This document shows, in pieces, positions 54,317 through 64,000 of a DNA stretch of 64,000 nt. How positions within the stretch are numbered: the first letter of the stretch is position 1; every line of letters starts with the position of its first letter. Source of the DNA: Roridomyces roridus. Lineage: Eukaryota > Basidiomycota > Agaricomycetes > Agaricales > Mycenaceae. A model generated the notes under the pieces. That model was not told the origin of the DNA. It ran no database searches and saw only the letters and a list, made by a program, of their open reading frames with translations. Made by a program: the position numbers and the translations under genes. The stretch spans positions 173,026 through 237,025 of the forward strand of contig JARKIF010000060.1 of assembly GCA_029378245.1 (NCBI GenBank), written 5' to 3'.

Positions 54317-55992
54317 ATGGACGTAGGACTACTCATCACCGAGCGCCAAGAAAACGGGCAGACTATCAGCTGCGAGCATGCGGGAGTGGAGGTCGTGCCA
54401 TGATCGCCTTGATAGAATTTCCATTCACCACCCGCGTAGATGTATGTTGAAGAAGACTCCTCCCTCGACGCACGTCCACTCCAAGGGCGACTGGCAGAGT
54501 TCGCAGCCAAAGTATTCCTCCCGGCTGGCTACCCAGCCAGCGTTTCTCCGGATTATCTCAGGTAAAAGTTGTTCTCGTGGCTGTTTTCCGGGGTTCGACA
54601 GTTTTTAGATACCAGATATTCAATGCGCTCCAAGCGTTCTGCAGTTCCCTCGCAGGATTACTGTCATCTCGGGCTCTTCTCGAAGGTCTATGCCACACCT
54701 ACTCTAGAATTTCTTTCTCAGCCTAATATAGGTTTTGGTGTTGGCAACGCAGACGCCTCGGCGACCCACGCACTGCTTCTAACCGTATTGCAAGACTTTT
54801 TCAGCAGAGTGACGAGTATGCCGTTTTCATCTCCCTCGAATATAGCTGACGACAACCAGCCATATGCGCGGCATACGTTGTTGGCCCCTCTCTCTCATGC
54901 GAAGCCAAGACATATCGTCTTCTGGCCGATGTCGCCAACGATGCCGCCATAGTTCTCGACACGCTCACTCCGCTCCTCAACACCTGCTTTCCAGGTCTCC
55001 GCATCGCCGCACTATGCCTGAGCGGAACTCTACGCGCTCTTTGTGGTATCGCCGCTGGTGGCTCCAAGGCGGCGCTAGCAAATCACTTTGCGACGCCCAT
55101 TTCTGGGACAGGCGATATCGGTGACCTCAATGCAAAGGATAGCAGCAAAGAGACCGTTCTCGCCCTTCTCGGCATGCTGGTGAGCGGCATCGCACGATCC
55201 GAGTTCATTTCGGGCGGCTAATCCGAGCGCAAGGCGGGAAGCCTTATTGTGCCCTACCTCACCACCCCCTTTGCTACGTACTCTGTTCTTTTCTGGCTCG
55301 TCGCACTTCATCTCGGGCTCAACTATCTCGGCATCCGTGGAGTCGTATTACGCTCGCTCAATCGACAGCGCATGTCCATCGCCTGGGATATGTATCGCGA
55401 GTCGGGTGGAAGGAAGATTCCCACTCCAACCCAAGTAGCTGATATTGAACGCGTCTTCGAAAGCCCAGGTCTCCTACGCGAGCTTCGAACTAACAGCATC
55501 GCTGGACGCTGTTCCATTGGCTCCTCGTTGAATCAAGTTCTCCGAGGCGGTCTCGTCCATTGGGGCATTTTTGATCAAATGAAAGATGAAAAGTACGTTC
55601 TCTGGCTCGACCGCCGCAGTATGCATGGAAATCAAGTCCGCACCGCCGGTCGGGTGCACCTCCACATTTGCTTCAAGGAAGGGTTCGCCGCCGTGGACCA
55701 GCTCAAAGCTTGGGCACACGCCGTCGAGGTGGGACGTATGGTCGTCATCCAGCGCCGCGCTTCATTCCCGCCGCCGGCACCCGCGGAACTCGTTCTCGCG
55801 GCTTACCGTCGTGCCGAGCCCGTATTCGCGGAGTTTTTAAAGGGATTGGATGACGCAGGATGGAACACCGCGGAGCCAGCGCTTCTGCCGGGCTCGCCTC
55901 GGGCTCTCATTCTATCTATCGAGCCCACGGAACTTGAACAAGAAGTTGAAGAGAAGAAGTACGTCTCTATGCTCCCGTTTAGCCGATTGTGA
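54317..55992 (+). CDS. DUF647 / RUS (ROOT UVB SENSITIVE)-family protein
   Basis: Probable first exon 54317-54391 (MDVGLLITERQENGQTISC), then an intron to 54440 (MYVEEDSSLDARPLQGRLAE). VFLPAGYPASVSPDYLRYQI, FNALQAFCSSLAGLLSSRAL, GVGNADASATHALLLTVLQDF, AKTYRLLADVANDAAIVLD, LRALCGIAAGGSKAALANHF and DLNAKDSSKETVLALLGML followed by the membrane stretch IVPYLTTPFATYSVLFWLV are the DUF647 hallmarks in order. The C-terminal part (YVLWLDRRSMHGNQVRTAG) completes the protein at 55992. Plant RUS1/RUS2 act in early seedling development and vitamin-B6-linked UV-B responses; fungal function is not established. Introns at about 54550-54607, 54690-54738, 54813-54860 and 55172-55229 all join in frame. Multi-pass membrane protein, probably mitochondrial or plastid-like location in other lineages. 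Confidence 0.85.
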
Positions 55993-58128
55993 AGCTCAAG
56001 TTGTGGTTCACAGAAAAGTGTAAATGGTATACCGGGCCCGCGAGAATAAATGAATAAATGGAGGAAGTACGGGGGAAATTCATTCATTCATTTAAAGTTG
56101 GCAAGCACGAGGAGCTCCGTAGATCCGCGTGTCACTTACCAGGCAGTCCTTCAAAGCGTATTTTGCTTCGAACTTGCGGGGGTTCGAATGTGATTCTCCA
56201 CTCATGCCTTCGACCGGTGGTCATGGGGCCGGTCGTCCAGTGGACGCGCCTAATTTCGCAGTCGTAAGCAGGGCGAAAGCTGTGAACTCTGGGGAAATTC
56301 GCCGTAGATCCGGTGTCTCTGTGGGGCGCAAGGCTCAAAGCCTATTGGCTGGGACCAGATATGGTTCCACTCAACTCTAATCTGTGTTCCTGAATGGCTG
56401 AACCTCGGGGACCAAGGGTATGCCACGCATTGATGGATTGCCTGTATGTGTCTCCCTATTCGCAGTCCTCGGGTCTTGAACCGTAGAGCCATGTTCAAGA
56501 AATGCCGAGATCCCCTGTGCGCTGGCAATTCGCCGTCCAAATTGGGCCAAAGCAGGCACCGCTGTCCCGCCAAGGCTTATCTCCGAGAACTACACGATTC
56601 GATTGAGCAAACCCAGAGCCTATTAGGGCGCAACACCTAATCGATGTCAGCAGGTCGCCCGATATGAGGGCAAGGTAGATCAAGCAGCACCGCCCGAAAG
56701 AAAGGTTGTTTCCCCGCATTTCCAATTATAAAGCTTAGGATCCGTACGTTGAAGAAGTTCTCGAAGTCCCGAATCTCATCTCGAAATCTCTGCAGGGGGG
56801 CAGGACCTCGGTCACCCACGCGCTATGACGCAGAGGTCTACCCTCGCCCTGATATCTTTTTGATATTTTATTTGAACGCCGCAAGCGGTCCGACGCCCGA
56901 CGAGCGAGCGCCTACGGGGGAGACGAGTCTGTCGGTCTTTCTCACTCACTCCTACTCCTACCCTACCCTGATCAAGCCAACCCTGGCCAGCCAAGGAATC
57001 ATTGTCAAATACTTACTTGTGAACGGGAACAAATCAGATGCATGCATATGCTTCTTCTGAGCAAAAACTCCCGCACAAAAAAGAAATCATTATCTATCGC
57101 GCGCTCTGTCGGTGACGGCGTCCACACCGCGCGTGCGACGTCTGGACAGTTCTTGACCCACGTGCGGAAGTGTCAGATTCTTGGTTTTATTCCCTTCAAA
57201 CTTGCAAATCCGCATCTCGACAACGTCGAAGGCGCCCGTATGCATCAATCCGCCACATGGCGTGCCCCGCGGTTTTTCCCATAATGATAATCCACCTCAG
57301 CAAGCGAGAAGCGGGTCGTCAAGCTGCACGGCTTGATATTTATTCTCCGTTCATACGCCTCCCTCCCGGAAAACACCGTCCATTCCAAGCTCGCCTACCT
57401 ACCATATTTCCGTCTTATCCTATGATATCACTACCATTCCATCGTGGCACTACTGGATTCTTATTCACACAAGCAGAAAGCCCTAAGTATGTCATGAAAC
57501 GAAAAGAATGAGAGTGAGAAGCGAGGACTTGGAAGTGGCTCGGGTTGGATGATATCACTTCACTCTACTTCTATCGTACAACAGGCACTACTCGATTCTT
57601 TCTTATTTAGTACTAATACCATACAAGCAAAAAGCCCAAGTATGCAATGAAAAACGAAAAGAGTGGTAGGTATTACAACAAGCTTCCGCAGCTTTTTTCA
57701 ATCAAGAGGGAGGGAGGGATGCCACAATAAGGAGTATGTAGACGACGACGAAGGGTAGGGAAAGCGGCGTGGGGATGGATTGGATGCGATGGGGATACAG
57801 GTTATAAGTAGGAGTACATTGATTTCGATTCGATTTGGGCGTAGGGCAAGAACGAAGTAAGGGCGGGCATGGGCATAAATGGCATGGGCGTCGTGAACGT
57901 GAGCGTGAGCGCGCGTGCAGGAGCGGAGGGGTGGGCTACAATCGGGAGTAGGAGGAAACCAGGCAGGCGGGCGGTGAGAGGCCGGCATGCGTGTGTGTGG
58001 GACCGACCAACACCAGCACGGCGGGGGAGATACTATGGCGCAGGGGGGAATCTCGGAGCAAGCGGGTATCGTGGTCGTCTTCATCTTTTCATCGTCGTGC
58101 ATCATCATCATCACGAGCACCCTCCTCC
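55993..58128. other. Long intergenic region with a local duplication
   Basis: No gene is supported. Two related segments of about 100 bp, roughly 57420-57510 and 57548-57670, share GATATCACT, GGCACTACT, GATTCTT, ACAAGCA, AAAGCCC, AAGTATG and ACGAAAAGA in the same order. They lie downstream of the bHLH gene's 3' end and may be part of its 3' UTR. Confidence 0.4.
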
Positions 58129-60732
58129 TCATACATCCATCCCATCCTCACTCAACTCACTCCCCTCATCCTCATCCAGGTCGTCCAGGTCCTCCTCCAC
58201 CTGCTGCACCTTCTTCGTCTTCCTCCCCTTGGCAGCAGCGGCAGCCTTGATCCCCGCCTTGCTCTCCCCACTGGGAGCAGAAGCAGGAGCGCCCTTCTCC
58301 CGCTTCGCCTTGCTCCTCCCCCGTTTCTGCTCGGGCTCGCCATCCGCCTCGGGGGAAGCACCGCCCACATCAACGTCCATGCCCATGCCCATGCCCATGC
58401 TCATGCCTCCCATCCCCATGCTGCCCATCCCCATGCCGTCCTCCTCCGGCATACTCGCAAGCAACCCCGAGCCCCAGCCCGACCCGTTCATCGAGAACTC
58501 GCTCCCATCCAGACTGTGACTGGCCCCAGAATGGTCGTCGGACGGCGGTGAGACACCCCCACGGAAGCCCTTGAGCTGCTCCTCCAGCTCGCGGTTCCGC
58601 GCACCCTGCGCACTCACGAGCTCTTGTAGGTATCTACATATGTAACGTCGTCAGCGAGATGATATGAGGGGAGGAAGAGAGATGAGAGGAACGGGAAAGG
58701 GAATACGCACCGAATGTACTCGACACTCTTCCTCAAGATCATCCCCTTATTCGCCTTGACGACGCCTCCCTCCTTGCCATCCTTGGCGTCTTCCTCTGCC
58801 TCTTTCTTGGAGCCTGGGGAGGGAGGTATCAGCATCTTGACGTAGAAGGAAAGAGGAAGGGTATGAAGAGAAGAAAGACAGCGCACCCGGCATGACGAGC
58901 CCCCAATCCCCACCCTTGCCGCTCACAGGCGACAACGGGTCATCCGCTGAGCCAGGGCTCTGCCCCGCCGGTGCAGAGGATGAAGATTGATTGGTTTGCG
59001 CTACAAGGAGGCACAAATAGACATATCATCAGCTCGGACTCTTTTTCCGAGGAAAGGGAAGAGATAAAGGAAGCGGAGGGAGAGGAGAAGGAGAAGGAGA
59101 CTCACCGCCCTCCAAAAGACATTCAGGAATCAGCGTCGCCAGCTCGCTAATCTTCTCATTGATGTTATCCCGCCGCCGCCTCTCCACGGCGTTGTGGCTC
59201 TCCCTTCGCCGACGGCGCTTTTCGTGCGCGAGGAGCGTGGCTTTCGTTTCTGTCGTCGCACACCGTGGTCAGCCGGCTAAGAACGCAGGGAGGGAGGGAG
59301 GGAGACCCACCAGCTTTACTCTCCCCGTTGCCATTCGACACACCATTCCCATTCGCACTCCCATTAACGCCGTTGATCCCAATCCCATTGATATGATGCC
59401 CATGCCCATTGGCACCGAGACTCCCGGGTAGCCCATGGCCATGATGCCCGTTCAAGGACGCAGGCAGTCCGTGTCCGTGCCCAAGGCTTCCCGGCAGACC
59501 GCCAAGCCCGAGACCACCAAACTTGGCCTCGACGGGCGAGCCGTACGTCCCGTTCCCATTGGCACTCCCGTTCCCATTGGCGCTGCCATTCCCGTTGTAG
59601 AGCCCAAATTGGTGTTGGGGCTGGGATTGCGGAGAGCCGTGGTGCCAGGCGCCGTGCGGGCCGTGTGGCGAGGAGAGTGGGTGCGGGGAAGAGAGGGCGA
59701 TGCTGTTGAGCGAGGGGAGGGAGGACAGGGATGGCAACGAATCGGGGCCCGGTGTGTGCCCGCCGTGGTGCGGGTAGTCGCTGAATCAGTGTGTCAGATA
59801 CAATGATCGTGATGCGAAAAAAAAAGAAATTTGAATAAGGGGTATGCGGGGTAATCGGCAAAACGGTTGCACGGTAAATCCGGGGAAATGAAAAAAAGAA
59901 GGCGAGAACAAGAGGAAGGAAGTGAGGAGCTCACCCGTTGACGCCACCGAACCAGTTTTGCTGATACGGGCTGCCTCGGCTGCTGTTATGCGAGCCGGGG
60001 ATGACGATAGCTTGGGGTACGGGGCGCGGGGGTGGGGAAGTGCTGCTAAACGACCCATTCCGCCGTGCACGCGTCGTCCGAGTGGGACCACCTGCAGACG
60101 TCGCTGTGCGGCAAAATGTTAGACACTGATAACAAGACAAGACAAGACTGACCAAGATGCGCGCTAGGCGGCCTGCTCCTGCTCCGACTCCTGCTGTGTC
60201 CGTGTGGGCTGGGGCTCCGGAAGGACGAAGGCGAGGGAATGTAGGATGCAGGAGGATGCGGGTCGTACCGCATGCTGCTATTCAGGGCAGGGAGCGTCGA
60301 ATTGAAGTGGTATTGTGGGCCAGGCTGCGGCGCGTGGCCATTGTGAGGATCGGGGCTCCCACTGCTGTGGCGGCCACCACCACTGCCATTGGACGTCGCC
60401 GATGGGAGAGAAAAGTGGGAAGGGAAGGAGGACGAGGTGGAGGACGCAGAGCCATGGTGCACCTGGTGGTGACTCGGAGCGCTGATGTCAAAGATGTTGT
60501 GGGTGTGGGGCGGGGGACGGTAGTCTGCATCTGGGACAGTGCTTCGCTCGTTGCTCTGCGGGTTGATCAAGCTAGCGAGCTCGTCGTTAAAGTCGAGGTG
60601 ACCCATGGAAAAGAGATTGTGGGTGGAGGGCTCGGGGGGCGGGGGTGTATCGTTGGTCGGAGGCGGGGACGGTAGATGGAAGCCCTCCTGACGGATTTGT
60701 GGTTTGTACTGGAGAGCAAACGCTGAAGCCAT
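58129..60732 (-). CDS. bHLH transcription factor
   Basis: Minus-strand multi-exon gene from ATG at 60732 (MASAFALQYKPQIRQEGFHL) to TGA at 58129. The long N-terminus is rich in Pro, Ser, His and a Gly-Asn-Gly repeat (NGNGSANGNG, HGHGLPGSLG), typical of a disordered activation region. The DNA-binding basic region is EKRRRRRESHNAVERRRRDN followed by INEKISELATLIPECLL (helix 1); its His-Glu-Arg pattern is that of E-box (CACGTG-class) binders. Helix 2 is KGMILRKSVEYIRYLQELV. An unusually long loop of about 58 residues (SGKGGDWGLVMPG, KKEAEEDAKDGKEGG) separates the helices, and several introns fall within it. A Met-Gly repeat and a Lys-rich then acidic tail end the protein. It probably acts in the nucleus as a dimer; relatives include Rtg3/MITF-type factors. 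Target genes unknown. Confidence 0.85.
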
Positions 60733-60994
60733 GGTTAAGAAGGTGGAGACCAAGGACAAGCAAAGATCTATTCGGCAATGTATACGTTACGGATACGGGC
60801 CGGCGATTAGACCCCCTTGCTTTCGGGGTCCCTGCATCACCACGTTTCGGTCAATACCTCAAGGGCCGGCTCTCGTCGTTGACTCTGGTCCTCGAAATTT
60901 CATATCCAGCCCTCAGGCCCTGAAGCAAGACAGACTTGGACAGTGCGAAAATCCCCAAGCAAAAAGGTATTGGTAATCGATGACAACGAACCAG

Positions 60995-61466
60995 CCCCGA
61001 ATCGAACGGGGAATTTCAATCGGGTGCATGCTGCTCTCAGCCCACTTGCTGCAATGTCGACTCGCCCTCCAAGAAACGAGAAAAAGGAAATGACGCACTG
61101 GAAACCCATGACACAACCCGAATGGAACAGGGAGTTCTTGGAGTTAGACACTTTACCGTCGTTAGCCAACAGCCACCGCTGGGTCCTTCCTCTGCTAAAG
61201 CCAGACCCAACTCAAGGTGTCTACCAGGTCTGGACCCAAACACGGTCGTCCATCGCAGCACCAAAGGAAACCAACACTGTTTCGGACTATGCCCCAATCC
61301 CGAGTCGAACGAGAAACCAACGAGGCACTAACCAAGTCCAGTCGAAGCTAATTTGTGAAACTGAACACTCGGACGTACAGAAACATATTTCAGCTGGCTC
61401 CTCGACTTGCAGATCGCTCAAAAAATTCGTCCACGCTCTCATGCTCTGAACCCGAATCGAACGGAG
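60995..61466 (-). repeat. Four degenerate tRNA T-arm-like units
   Basis: The complements of 60995-61011 (perfect 5-bp stem CCCCG-TTCGATT-CGGGG), 61117-61132, 61298-61313 and 61451-61466 each resemble a tRNA T arm with a TTCGA(T/C)TC-type loop, in the same orientation. Flanking sequence gives no paired acceptor ends, so they are tRNA-derived debris rather than genes. Confidence 0.45.
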
Positions 61467-61880
61467 ATCCTCAGCTCTGCCTCCACACGGCATTCCAACC
61501 GCTCACTCGGCTTTACAAACTAATCCCTAACCCCCTTCATTCCTCCGCACCCGCTCACGGTGAACAATGGAAGACTCACCAACCATACAACCATCTCTCC
61601 TGGCTAATCAAAACCCAACATCAAGGAAGGAAATCTCATCCGGAAGAATTTCGTGTGTAGTTTCACTGTACCCACGCATCCCAAGTCTTTGATCCTTGAC
61701 ACCGTGCGGCCTTCCCTTACGCAACGGTGCAAAATATGGTAAATTTACTTGGGGAGAAGAAGATTTGGCCATGGAAGGGAGTACGTATAGGTGGCGTGGG
61801 CTCAACGTTGAAGAGACTCTCGTAAGTTGAAAACCCACATTAATATTGGAGTGTAATGTAATTCGGGCCCGTCTCTTCGA

Positions 61881-62099
61881 GAGAGGGCAGAATTAGATTT
61901 TAGAAAGGGTCGAGACTCTCTCGAGAGGGAGACGATGAAGTCGACGTCATAGTAGTAGTGACACGGGTCCTAATCTCATCTTCCTCCAACGAGAGGGCAG
62001 AATTATAATTTAGAAAGGGTCGAGACTCTCTCGAGAGGAGGACGACGAAGTCGACGTCATAGTGGTAGTGACACGGATCCTAATCTCATCCTCCTCCAA
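61881..62099. repeat. Tandem duplication, 110-bp period, two copies
   Basis: GAGAGGGCAGAATTA begins at 61881 and again at 61991. Both copies contain TTTAGAAAGGGTCGAGACTC and GAAGTCGACGTCATAGT in register, with about ten substitutions between them. Confidence 0.9.
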
Positions 62100-62100
62100 C

Positions 62101-62127
62101 GATTTCGATTTCGATTTCGATTTCGAA
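62101..62127. repeat. Hexanucleotide microsatellite (GATTTC)n
   Basis: GATTTC is repeated four times plus a partial unit directly after the 110-bp tandem duplication. Confidence 0.9.
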
Positions 62128-64000
62128 TATACATAGAGCTGAGGCAGGCAGGCGGCCGTGCGGCGGCTGCACCCGGGGCACGGACGCCACTGGCGCAACG
62201 GCCGGGAATCAGTGCATGCATGCATCTCATCTTCTTTTGTGTGTCCCAATGTCGAACAGTCAACACCACCGTGCGTCGTATCCAGCCAACAGGCGCGTCC
62301 GTCCACTACCATCTCTCAACTCTCAATTCTTGGCACGCTGGGAGACGTCGTACCATCCCGTCTCACTCTCGACAGGCTAAGAAGAAGTCGAAGGTCCAAC
62401 GCCTACCTCATCAAGTACCCAGTCACCCACGCCCACGCATGCCAGACCCTGTCCTTGGGTTGGTATATCCTTATTTTGAGACGCGGGACGGAAAAATACG
62501 ACGGCTCCGGCGGGGCTACGTCGGCGTATGCGCTGGTGGGTATGGGTATAGGTATACGAAACCTAATTTCTCAGAGTCAAGATGCAGCCAACCACCGAGC
62601 GCGCCAGTGGCAATGGCAGTAGAGGGGCGCAAAGAGCCTATCGCCGTTGGGAAAAAAACACTCTTCGGAACATAACATACAAGCATATGCACGCTTTCTT
62701 TGCTTGAAGCACCAGAGCACCAGAATACCGTACCAAGCATCAGACAGAGGCAGAGAGTGGCGCTGTCAAAGTGGGGCTGGTTGTGGATTCTCACAGGCAC
62801 GAGAGATAAGATGGATTACTTAGGAAGGAGGAGCTAGGAGGCGTCCCGATTACGCGGCGGAGATCTTCACCGGAAACACAAGCATGAAATGAAATTATTA
62901 GCGAGCGGAGGAACTGAAAAACTTACCATCGACAGAGAGCAAAACACATGCATAGGCAAAGCAACCATGCGGCTCGCAACCCAATCGAGGTGGCTCGACA
63001 ACCGCGACCAATGAGACTCGAGATGCGCCATCATCAGATTCGACATCAAAGCAAAGCAAAGTCAAGAGCTGCCGCGGCGTCTTTTCGTGTGTCCGATAGG
63101 GGCGGGTATTCTGAGACTGAGATAAAAGGAGATCTACGGACCTTGAAGAGATATTCGGATTCGAGTTTTTCCCGGATTATTTGCAGTAAGTCCTTGGCGT
63201 GCTGCCGGCGGGGTACGCGTACTTTTAGGCGACGGGTGTGGGGTAAAACGTGGGGTAAGGAAGCGTTGGTAAGCGAAATTGCCATCAGAAAAAATAAATT
63301 GGAAATTTTTCGGACTTGGTGAGATAATCAGTTTTCCGTCAACAGATCTAGACAAAGACAGGAGAGACCCGCCACGCGGATGTGGAGCCCCGGCATATGG
63401 GTGAGGCGGGAGGAGTGATGCAATGCAATGCAATAAAATCTGAATCGGCGTCGGCCGAAAGTGAGAGGCGACAAGGGGGTGTGCCGATACCGATATCCCA
63501 GGGAATTTCGAAGATTGAGTTGGACGTGGAAATGGCAGCGGTGGGAGGAGCAAACTCTCAAGGTGCGGGACCGAAAGATCCGTAGGCAAGTATTTTTCGA
63601 TCTACAGCGCGATGAGCGGGCCGCAACCTGGATGGTAATACGGGACGACGCACTGGCACTGACAGCCGTAATTGATGCACCACAACAAGGGCGCGCGCCA
63701 CTTTAGGCGTTGCTGGCAGCATAAACGGACATTCGTATCATATCTCCGAAGTGACAAGACGTGGATGGACAACCAAACGTTTCTTTTACCAGCAACATTC
63801 AGAACAGCAGCGACGACGTGGAATAGTACCCGACGACGACGCTCAGCGACCGAGAAGAATTAACAACTCACCGATTCTCCATCTCCAGAATTACCCCAGA
63901 TCCCCACGGCACGCCCCACTACTCCGCGGCCTGCGGCACCCCGCAAGGGTCCCCAGTGTTCCCCGACGGAGCATCACTTTACCCAGTACACCGATACACC

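Larger units (their letters stand above)
60733..64000. other. 3.3-kb region without a supported gene
   Basis: Only short overlapping frames occur. The part next to 60732 is the bHLH promoter. It holds tRNA T-arm-like pieces (60995-61466), a 110-bp tandem duplication (61881-62099) and a hexanucleotide repeat (62101-62127). The last bases may belong to a gene beyond the window. Confidence 0.4.

Noticed and set aside
1..64000. CRISPR array, prophage or bacterial operon
   Set aside because: No regularly spaced identical repeats with unique spacers exist, and spliceosomal introns throughout mark this as fungal nuclear DNA.

Overview
The window is nuclear DNA of a filamentous basidiomycete, almost certainly an agaricomycete. 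Genes are cut by many introns of about 45-60 bp, mostly GT-AG with a few GC-AG. Protein families typical of agaricomycetes recur: F-box/LRR proteins, the WWSDSNP-type ARM protein, a 7TM receptor-like family, SMP-30-like secreted propellers and killer-toxin-type GH18 chitinases. There is no bacterial or organellar signal. I cannot name the species. Coordinates of multi-exon genes span introns; exon joins were worked out by eye.

Layout. 1-7.2 kb: the 3' end of an unrecognised gene, a remnant of a flavin monooxygenase, an orphan acidic protein with an internal duplication (minus) and a clean 7-exon aldo-keto reductase (plus). 7.9-24.8 kb: a divergent chitin module. A secreted protein with about 11 LysM or LysM-like domains (minus, 14 exons) faces a nearly 10-kb killer-toxin-alpha-type GH18 chitinase (plus) with two N-terminal CBM18 modules. 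The chitinase carries a hAT-like MITE in an exon, which creates an immediate stop, and a mariner-like element in an intron. 25-31 kb: an SAMHD1-type HD phosphohydrolase, a small putative secreted protein, a Pro/Ser-rich orphan and an F-box protein. 31.3-35.3 kb: a transposon-rich island with one hAT-like MITE nested inside another, a short SAP-like gene and a broken SMP-30-like gene. 35.4-46.6 kb: an amino-acid transporter, a tail-anchored orphan, an F-box protein, an acidic orphan and two M20 carboxypeptidase S-like genes arranged tail to tail 33 bp apart. 46.9-56 kb: an ARM-repeat protein, a decayed acidic paralogue, two further F-box paralogues (one with an internal deletion), a 7TM receptor-like protein, another TIR element and a DUF647/RUS-family gene. 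58.1-60.7 kb: a bHLH transcription factor. The last 3.2 kb holds only repeats and tRNA-like pieces.

Working together: the LysM protein and the chitinase form the clearest functional unit (chitin binding plus chitin hydrolysis, as in known fungal LysM/subgroup-C chitinase pairs), but the chitinase looks recently inactivated. The F-box, M20 and acidic-protein paralogues point to local duplication and decay between 39 and 51.5 kb. Three apparent single-base deletions next to short homopolymers may be real mutations or assembly errors.
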